This document shows positions 6,052-8,022 of a stretch of 8,022 nt of DNA, piece after piece. Position numbers and translations under genes: made by a program. Origin of the DNA: Thermoplasmata archaeon M9B2D (GTDB lineage: Archaea; Thermoplasmatota; E2; DHVEG-1); NCBI GenBank assembly GCA_002900555.1, contig MUGD01000121.1, positions 1 through 8,022 of the forward strand, written 5' to 3'. The first letter of the stretch is position 1, and every line of letters begins with the position of its first letter. The notes below the pieces were generated by a model that saw nothing but the letters and a program-made list of their open reading frames with translations, was not told where the DNA came from and did not search any database.

Positions 6052-6091
6052 TATTATTTATTTATATTTAAATATATAATTAAAAATTTTA
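6052..6091. other. Pure A/T tract of 40 bases
   Basis: No G or C occurs over 40 bases directly upstream of the surface-gene promoter. It includes TTTAAATATATAATTAAAAA and could supply further TATA-like boxes, easy melting or chromatin-protein binding. No gene lies in the 6002-6199 spacer; T8-T9 runs at 6147-6155 and 6183-6190 are on the plus strand, where no transcript is expected. Confidence 0.6.
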
Positions 6092-6199
6092 GAAAAGAGA
6101 AAACTCGAAGAATGATATCTCTTTCTTATTGATAACATCCGCAGTTTTTTTTTAAGAATTGGATAAATCCTTATATTTATACTTTTTTTTCATTCCTAT

Positions 6200-6664
6200 C
6201 TACTGGTTTTTTGAAAGGTTCGTTTGTTTCTCATGATACAAGTAAACCGCAAAAACAAAGATCGTGGCAAGTGCTGCAGCAATGGTGACCCGGTAGTCAT
6301 CGGAGCGGATCAGATACCATTGCCATTCACCCCAGGAAAACGGATAGAGCAGTTTCATACCACCGTGTAGGTGCACTAGGAAAAAATCAAGGATAAAATG
6401 CGTGCTGACGCCAATACCAAGAGCGAGGAACGCTTTTCTGATATCAGGGAAGAAGACTGCGATGATACCGGCAATAAGCAATGCCCCGATAGGTGTGTGC
6501 AGTGGCTCGAAGAACTGGTGGGAGTCCACCTGTAGCCAGGTGAACAACAGATTTATTTTCACCAAATCTGGGATGAGAGCACCGATAACAATTAGACTGA
6601 TGTCCTGCTTGGTGGTTTTGCCGGTGATCCAACCTATCAACGAATGGGTGAACCAATCAGGCAT
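6200..6664 (-). CDS. DUF457/YdjM-type membrane-bound metal-dependent hydrolase-like protein
   Basis: An integral membrane protein of 154 residues in the family named for E. coli YdjM (LexA-binding, inner-membrane putative hydrolase; Pfam DUF457). The conserved polar positions sit where expected: H7 in THSLIGW (6-12), D33 in GALIPDL (28-34), H56 in LHTPIG (55-60), and H89 and D93 in THFILDFF (88-95), followed by LLYPFSWGEW (105-114). These His/Asp residues are thought to bind a metal, but the substrate is unknown. Membrane segments lie at about 22-42, 56-72, 78-96 and 126-144, with a charged tail. The start at 6664 is preferred to an in-frame ATG at 6682 because GGAGGA lies between them at proper spacing and the family N-terminus begins directly at MPDW-THS. 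It overlaps the end of the upstream OB-fold gene by eight bases, so the two are co-translated. Family call good, activity unproven. Confidence 0.85.
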   Translation of the reverse strand: MPDWFTHSLIGWITGKTTKQDISLIVIGALIPDLVKINLLFTWLQVDSHQFFEPLHTPIGALLIAGIIAVFFPDIRKAFLALGIGVSTHFILDFFLVHLHGGMKLLYPFSWGEWQWYLIRSDDYRVTIAAALATIFVFAVYLYHEKQTNLSKNQ

Positions 6665-7208
6665 GGTTCTTCCTCCGTTCAAAGCGATGGGTGTCAGGGT
6701 TCAACCGCCAGGTTCTGAAAAAAAGATACAACACGAAAGGAATCGCTGGTAAGGAACGAACGTAGATAAGGTCGTATTTCCATCGCTGGGTAATCAGGAG
6801 TTTTTCCGCAGTCATATGATTTCTACTGGTAAGCGTGCCATACACCTCCACGACATCACCTTGCTGTGTCGAATTCAGTGACTCAGTGGTGCTGACTACG
6901 ATGATGTCCTCTGCTGACCAGGTGACTTGGACCCACAGGGTGTTGTTTTTGATATCAACATTTGTTATCACCCCATCAAAGTATACCTTTGTTGTGATAA
7001 ATTCCTCATAGTTGTCAAGGATAAACCTGGCGTCAGGGTCATGGTTGTTATGGTCTAGACTGTAGTACAGCATGATAATGAACAGCAGAAAAAAAAGGGC
7101 AATTCCTAGGATGAATCTTTTATGTTTCATTGTCGAATCGCCCAATGAATACCGAAGGTGCTTTAATATCCCTCTGAATTTGGTAAATAGTTGGAACAGA
7201 GAACTCAT
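6657..7208 (-). CDS. Membrane-anchored OB-fold-like protein
   Basis: A 183-residue membrane protein. A basic N-terminus (1-31) is followed by a membrane segment at about 32-49 (FILGIALFFLLFIIMLYY). The soluble part at 70-141 has the strand order of an OB fold: KVYFDGVITNVDIKNNTLWVQV (74-95), DIIVVS (101-106), GDVVEVYGTLTS (117-128) and TAEKLLIT (133-140). This resembles CcmE or tRNA_anti-like OB domains, with no visible haem-binding HxxxY motif of CcmE. A second hydrophobic segment SLPAIPFVLYLFF (152-164) precedes a basic tail, so both ends probably face the cytoplasm and the OB domain lies outside. The start at 7208 fits the TATA-like box at 7251-7260 and an AAGG at 7221-7224; an internal ATG at 7130 would remove 26 residues and has a poorer ribosome site. 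It overlaps the DUF457-like gene, which suggests a joint envelope function. The fold call is inference. Confidence 0.7.
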   Translation of the reverse strand: MSSLFQLFTKFRGILKHLRYSLGDSTMKHKRFILGIALFFLLFIIMLYYSLDHNNHDPDARFILDNYEEFITTKVYFDGVITNVDIKNNTLWVQVTWSAEDIIVVSTTESLNSTQQGDVVEVYGTLTSRNHMTAEKLLITQRWKYDLIYVRSLPAIPFVLYLFFRTWRLNPDTHRFERRKNHA

Positions 7209-7250
7209 TTTATTCTATTGCCTTGCTTTGTTGATTTGTTGGGCAAAAAT

Positions 7251-7262
7251 CTATATATTATT
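7251..7262. promoter_or_regulatory. Shared TATA-like element in a divergent promoter region
   Basis: CTATATATTATT lies about 30-41 bases before the lipoprotein ATG (7292, plus) and about 43-54 bases before the OB-fold gene ATG (7208, minus). The near-symmetrical core may serve both directions, so the two transcripts could compete or be co-regulated. The whole region between the genes is only 83 bases. Confidence 0.5.
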
Positions 7263-7279
7263 GAAAAGATGAAGAATCT

Positions 7280-7288
7280 GGTGAAAGG
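7280..7288 (+). promoter_or_regulatory. Ribosome binding site of the lipoprotein gene
   Basis: GGTGAAAGG ends three bases before the ATG at 7292, with GGTG at the common 8-9 base spacing. It fixes this start, which directly begins the lipoprotein signal peptide. Confidence 0.6.
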
Positions 7289-7291
7289 AAC

Positions 7292-7630
7292 ATGAAAAAA
7301 CTGTTTATCGTAATAGGAAGTCTTTTGGTACTTTGCGTTAGTTGTTTGAGTGGTTGTTTGGATGAGAAAAGCAAATTTGTTGGAACCTGGTTTAATCAAG
7401 ATGGGAGCTATTCGATGACGTTTGACTCAGATGGTACAGTGACAATTACAGGAAGTGGTCCTCTTGGATTTGTCTCGCTAACTGGAATTTTTAACTATTC
7501 TGTTGCGGATCAGAAAATAACGTTTTCATCAGGTGATACAGGAGTGACGTTTAACTATCGGTTCCCGGAGTCGAACCAGTTGATTCTGAGTAATGACCAA
7601 GGCGCATCATTGATATTAACCAGGAAATGA
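7292..7630 (+). CDS. Small lipoprotein with lipocalin-like (DUF5640-type) domain
   Basis: A 112-residue exported lipoprotein. Residues 2-3 are lysines, 4-18 are hydrophobic, and the lipobox LSGC is at 19-22, so C22 would be lipid-modified and hold the mature protein at the outer face of the membrane. The mature part (about 90 residues) starts FVGTWFNQDGSYSMTFDSDG (29-48) and continues as an alternating beta pattern with GIFNYSV (65-71), QKITFSS (74-80) and the terminal LILTRK. This 'GTW...F..DG....G.Y.......I.F' pattern is that of small lipocalin-like or DUF5640 domains, whose ligands are unknown. Two further cysteines (15, 18) fall inside the signal peptide. It is followed after eleven bases by a 40-residue membrane peptide, so the pair is probably co-transcribed. 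An eight-codon ATG frame at 7269 ends overlapping this start but may lie upstream of the transcript start. Confidence 0.8.
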   Translation: MKKLFIVIGSLLVLCVSCLSGCLDEKSKFVGTWFNQDGSYSMTFDSDGTVTITGSGPLGFVSLTGIFNYSVADQKITFSSGDTGVTFNYRFPESNQLILSNDQGASLILTRK

Positions 7631-7636
7631 GGTGAG
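7629..7636 (+). promoter_or_regulatory. Ribosome binding site of the membrane micropeptide
   Basis: GAGGTGAG overlaps the lipoprotein stop codon (7628-7630) and lies five bases before the ATG at 7642. It decides between this frame and the overlapping GTG frame that begins inside it at 7632. Confidence 0.65.
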
Positions 7637-7641
7637 AGCGT

Positions 7642-7764
7642 ATGGTAATTCCGATTTGGCTGGCACTTATTGCATTGATTGTTATTGCTTTTGTCGCGTG
7701 GAAGCTTGTGAAGTTTGCTATCTGGATCCTGATTATTATCGTCCTTATTGCTCAGATTGTTTAA
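7642..7764 (+). CDS. 40-residue hydrophobic membrane micropeptide
   Basis: A short gene encoding MVIPIWLALIALIVIAFVAW, then KLVK and a second hydrophobic stretch FAIWILIIIVLIAQIV. It can be read as a helical hairpin (about 3-20 and 25-40) or one long bent helix, with two lysines at the turn; three tryptophans (6, 20, 28) sit near likely membrane interfaces. GAGGTGAG at 7629-7636, overlapping the lipoprotein stop, lies at a good distance from the ATG at 7642. The strong ribosome site and extreme, consistent hydrophobicity argue for a real gene. The overlapping GTG frame at 7632-7814, rich in Cys and Tyr, is a shadow. I do not recognise a family; small envelope peptides of this sort may assist a nearby membrane or lipoprotein partner (inference). 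Confidence 0.7.
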   Translation: MVIPIWLALIALIVIAFVAWKLVKFAIWILIIIVLIAQIV

Positions 7765-8022
7765 GTTCTTATATCAATAAAAAAAACAAAAATGGAGCAT
7801 ATTCGGTCAGATAATCAGAGACCTCTTTTTACTGATAATCTCCTACGAAAGATTGTTCTTTGAAACAAAATGATAAAACAACTGAAGGTAACATCCAGGC
7901 AATACTCCATACCGTTATATGATCTTCCATTGGCATTTTCCATGATTTAATACAGAAGACTAATTAGAGCCTTTTAAATAATTTTATTTTCTATATACGC
8001 CTATATGCTTTTAAGAAACCTC
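7765..8022. other. Terminal non-coding stretch with weak terminator and promoter-like sequences
   Basis: No convincing gene is seen. GGTC (7805-7808) and GACC (7820-7823) could form a weak hairpin followed by TCTTTTT (7824-7830), a possible terminator of the lipoprotein unit. The last 55 bases are AT-rich with CTTTTAAATAATT near 7970-7982 and TATATACGCCTATA near 7993-8006, which could be a promoter for a plus-strand gene starting beyond the window. A 42-codon minus frame (7943 to 7815) has a TATA-like sequence upstream but no ribosome site and a poor composition. Confidence 0.4.

Noticed and set aside
6402..6752. 116-codon plus frame opposite the DUF457-like and OB-fold genes
   Set aside because: Antisense to two well-supported genes; no ribosome site.
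7632..7814. 60-codon GTG frame rich in Cys and Tyr, resembling a small zinc-finger protein
   Set aside because: The overlapping ATG frame at 7642 has the better ribosome site and a consistent membrane-peptide composition; the Cys pattern (CIDCYCF, CSDC) arises from the other frame of Ile/Val/Leu codons.
7815..7943. 42-codon minus frame near the right edge with a TATA-like sequence upstream
   Set aside because: No ribosome site, unremarkable composition, and TATA-like sequence is expected in such AT-rich DNA.

Overview
This window looks like chromosomal DNA of an archaeon with moderate-to-low GC. The evidence is: AT-rich TATA-type boxes (TTTATAT, TATATATT, AATTATATAT) about 35-45 bases before several starts, Shine-Dalgarno sites of the GGAGG/GGTGA type, a high share of secreted or membrane proteins, and a PKD-domain surface protein of a style I associate with Thermoplasmatota metagenomes. 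The phylum-level guess is an inference from protein style, not from a marker gene. No rRNA, tRNA, CRISPR array or intact mobile element is visible.

Layout. (1) 2-1821, plus: the 3' two thirds of a DASS/SLC13-type anion permease, cut by the window edge, coupled through an ATGA overlap to a tandem UspA-like protein; together they look like a transporter and its cytosolic regulator. (2) 1960-2973, plus: an exported protein with a Gly-Tyr run and a C-terminal 'DIKPG' domain. (3) 2974-3654: a stretch of about 680 bases without an intact gene, holding a likely frameshifted minus-strand gene (3263-3545), an inverted repeat, and an AT-rich promoter region. (4) 3655-4353, plus: an unrecognised 156-residue protein followed 12 bases later by a small ribbon-helix-helix-like protein, a possible two-gene regulatory or toxin-antitoxin-like unit. 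(5) 4354-4537: a convergent intergenic region with two hairpins that probably act as a bidirectional terminator.

(6) 4538-6001, minus: a large exported surface protein with a propeller-like N-terminal half, a PKD domain and a C-terminal beta-sandwich domain. (7) 6002-6199: an AT-rich spacer with the promoter of the surface gene. (8) 6200-7208, minus: two overlapping membrane-protein genes, a membrane-anchored OB-fold protein followed by a DUF457/YdjM-type metal-dependent hydrolase-like protein. (9) 7209-7291: a short divergent promoter region. (10) 7292-7764, plus: a small lipoprotein followed by a 40-residue hydrophobic peptide. (11) 7765-8022: no convincing gene; an AT-rich promoter-like element near the right edge may serve a gene outside the window.

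Most of the genes act at the cell envelope. The parts most likely to be undescribed are the 3655-4353 pair, the broken minus-strand gene at 3263-3545, and the lipoprotein/micropeptide pair at 7292-7764. None can be assigned a definite function from sequence alone.
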